From Proteromonas lacertae (lineage: Eukaryota > Sar > Bigyra > Opalinata > Proteromonadidae), in the NCBI GenBank assembly GCA_002245135.1, contig NGBS01000124.1:1-22894 (forward strand): 22,894 nucleotides of DNA, written 5' to 3'. Made by a program: the position numbers and the translations under genes. Below the pieces are notes generated by a model. That model was not told the DNA's origin, did no database searches, and was given only the letters and a program-made list of their open reading frames with translations. Positions 21,746-22,894 of this stretch are shown here, in pieces. Position 1 is the first letter of the stretch. Each line of letters starts with the position of its first letter.

Positions 21746-22498
21746 ATGAGTAACGAAACACCTTATGAAGCTGCACCTGATGTTGTATTATGTGAATACT
21801 TAAAAAGTCCAAAACTTTGTAACAAATGGATTATAAAAGGAACAGTAGAGAAGATTGAAGTACATAAGAATGAAAAAAGTCAATATGTTTTGCTAACATT
21901 TGCTCATGATTTAAATCATCAAGTAGTTATAAATAATGGAAAAGATTGTGAAACCTATTCTGCAGATGAAGTTAAATATGTTTTAAAACAAATTTATGAT
22001 AGAAAAGAGAATGATTTTATAGAAAAAATCATTCGTAATTATTTGATTAGTGTTGGTTGTCGTGAGCCTGAGTATGGTATTAAATACTTTCATAATTTCA
22101 ACAGTATTATGGTTTGGAGCAATAGTAATTATTTAATACCACCAGATGTTGATAAAGGTTCTAAAATTGCAGTTAGTGTAGTTGATTACCAGATTTCTAT
22201 TAAGAATAATGGTCAGTCTAACTTTGTAAATCATCGTGTTTGTAGTGATATAGTTAGTTATGATGAGAATCCTGATTTAGTTACAACAATTAGAAAGTCT
22301 AATGAGAAGAAAGCTAAGTTAGCTATGAAAGATAAAGATTCATTTCATACACCTGTTAAAGTTAAAAGAAATAATATAAAAAAGAATGATGTGATAACTA
22401 CTCATCAACCTTTTAAGAAGCCTATGACTAGCGTTTCAAATGTATCTAAAATAATTAACTACATTAAAGATGATGAAATATCTGATGAAGACGCATGA
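21746..22498 (+). CDS. unrecognised 250-residue element protein, possibly OB-fold DNA-binding
   Basis: I cannot assign a family. The N-terminal half (about 25-75: KWIIKGTVEKIEVHKNEKSQYVLLTFAHD) alternates like the strands of an OB-fold, as in single-strand DNA-binding proteins. The C-terminal third is basic and Lys/Asn-rich (about 180-235), ending in the acidic tail DDEISDEDA, an arrangement known from several SSBs. It sits back to back with the polymerase across a shared spacer, which fits a replication partner. No introns; the ATG at 21746 is the first in frame. Other possibilities are a capsid-associated or regulatory protein. Confidence 0.6.
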   Translation: MSNETPYEAAPDVVLCEYLKSPKLCNKWIIKGTVEKIEVHKNEKSQYVLLTFAHDLNHQVVINNGKDCETYSADEVKYVLKQIYDRKENDFIEKIIRNYLISVGCREPEYGIKYFHNFNSIMVWSNSNYLIPPDVDKGSKIAVSVVDYQISIKNNGQSNFVNHRVCSDIVSYDENPDLVTTIRKSNEKKAKLAMKDKDSFHTPVKVKRNNIKKNDVITTHQPFKKPMTSVSNVSKIINYIKDDEISDEDA

Positions 22499-22626
22499 TA
22501 ATATAAATAATATCATTAATAATTTTTATATTATATACACTCAATTATATATATTCATCTATCTTGGGGTATAAAATAGCAAACAAATATTTATATAATT
22601 AATATCAATAATTAATCTTTTAATAA
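22499..22626. other. convergent 3' spacer
   Basis: 128 bp of AT-rich DNA between two tail-to-tail element genes. No gene, and no terminator beyond A/T runs. Confidence 0.35.
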
Positions 22627-22894
22627 TTAATTAAGCTTCGCTACTTTGTTATTTGAAGGCTCATTAATATTATTCTTGAGTTCTTCATATCTTCTCTTTT
22701 CTTATCTCTGCATTCATTACATGATTTATAGTGAAGACCATTAGATTTTATATCAAAAGAATCAACTGGTTTATTCTTATTACATGTTGAGCAATGAAGT
22801 ATACCATCTTCTTCTAATGTTGATTCTTCTTGTTCAGGTTTAACACATTTAACATTCCATTCAGGATCATCTTCATATTCTTCTATTACTGAGT
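22627..22894 (-). CDS. zinc-ribbon-like protein, N-terminus beyond the window
   Basis: C-terminal part only. Seen: an acidic lead-in (EEYEDDPEWNVKC), then CSTCNKNKPVDSFD, a spacer and CNECRDKKR, i.e. two CxxC pairs about 22 residues apart. This treble-clef/zinc-ribbon pattern is common in viral and HNH-related proteins. As written the frame stops at 22641 after a poorly conserved-looking tail. One extra A in the short A run near 22700 would instead give a Lys/Asn/Glu-rich tail ending at 22627, which looks more natural, so a one-base assembly deletion is suspected. Function unknown; nucleic-acid binding is plausible. Confidence 0.55.

Overview
The window is strongly AT-rich nuclear DNA of a unicellular eukaryote. 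The genes use the standard code and are packed closely on both strands. They are cut by very short GT..AG introns; the twenty I place with confidence are 28-56 nt long. The gene set (a TORC2 Sin1 subunit with a Ras-binding region, a synergin/EH clathrin-adaptor partner, an acyl-CoA dehydrogenase) and the Gln/Asn/Asp/Glu homopolymer tracts would suit an amoebozoan-like or other free-living protist with aerobic mitochondria. The lineage is inference and I do not name a species.

Layout. 1-1280 (+): 3' part of a Sin1-family TORC2 subunit. 1409-6522 (+): a long EH-domain protein with a WW-like segment and a synergin-gamma-like C-terminal Cys/His module. 6729-8507: transposon territory, namely a worn element with about 23-bp terminal inverted repeats and TTA flanks, carrying a decayed minus-strand reading frame and interrupted by a young foldback element (6965-7603; 279-bp arms, two mismatches, 6-bp target duplication). 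8956-11056 (+): a degenerate-looking protein kinase fused to leucine-rich repeats. 11175-12108 (-): ammonia-type NAD+ synthetase. 12224-13557 (-): an isovaleryl-CoA-dehydrogenase-like gene whose first exon is missing.

From somewhere in 13558-13922 to the right edge the character changes to a virus-like element. It holds an orphan gene (13923-14805, -), a 2.36-kb array of fifteen 158-bp tandem repeats that can each fold into a hairpin, a 1382-residue family-B DNA polymerase of the protein-primed Polinton/virus type (-), a divergently transcribed 250-residue orphan, possibly OB-fold (+), and a truncated zinc-ribbon gene (-) at the edge. I see no introns in this part. Integrase, packaging ATPase, protease and capsid genes are not in view, so whether this is a Maverick/Polinton, a Polinton-like virus or a linear-plasmid derivative cannot be settled here.

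The host genes form no operon. They are functionally linked only loosely: TORC2 signalling, clathrin/AP-1 traffic, a kinase-LRR protein, NAD+ synthesis and a branched-chain acyl-CoA oxidation enzyme. In the element, the polymerase and the 250-residue protein share a 179-bp divergent promoter region and probably act together in replication. Several reading frames are broken by single-base shifts, three of them at or beside A or T runs. This looks more like assembly indels than decay, because protein-like reading resumes at once in the next frame.
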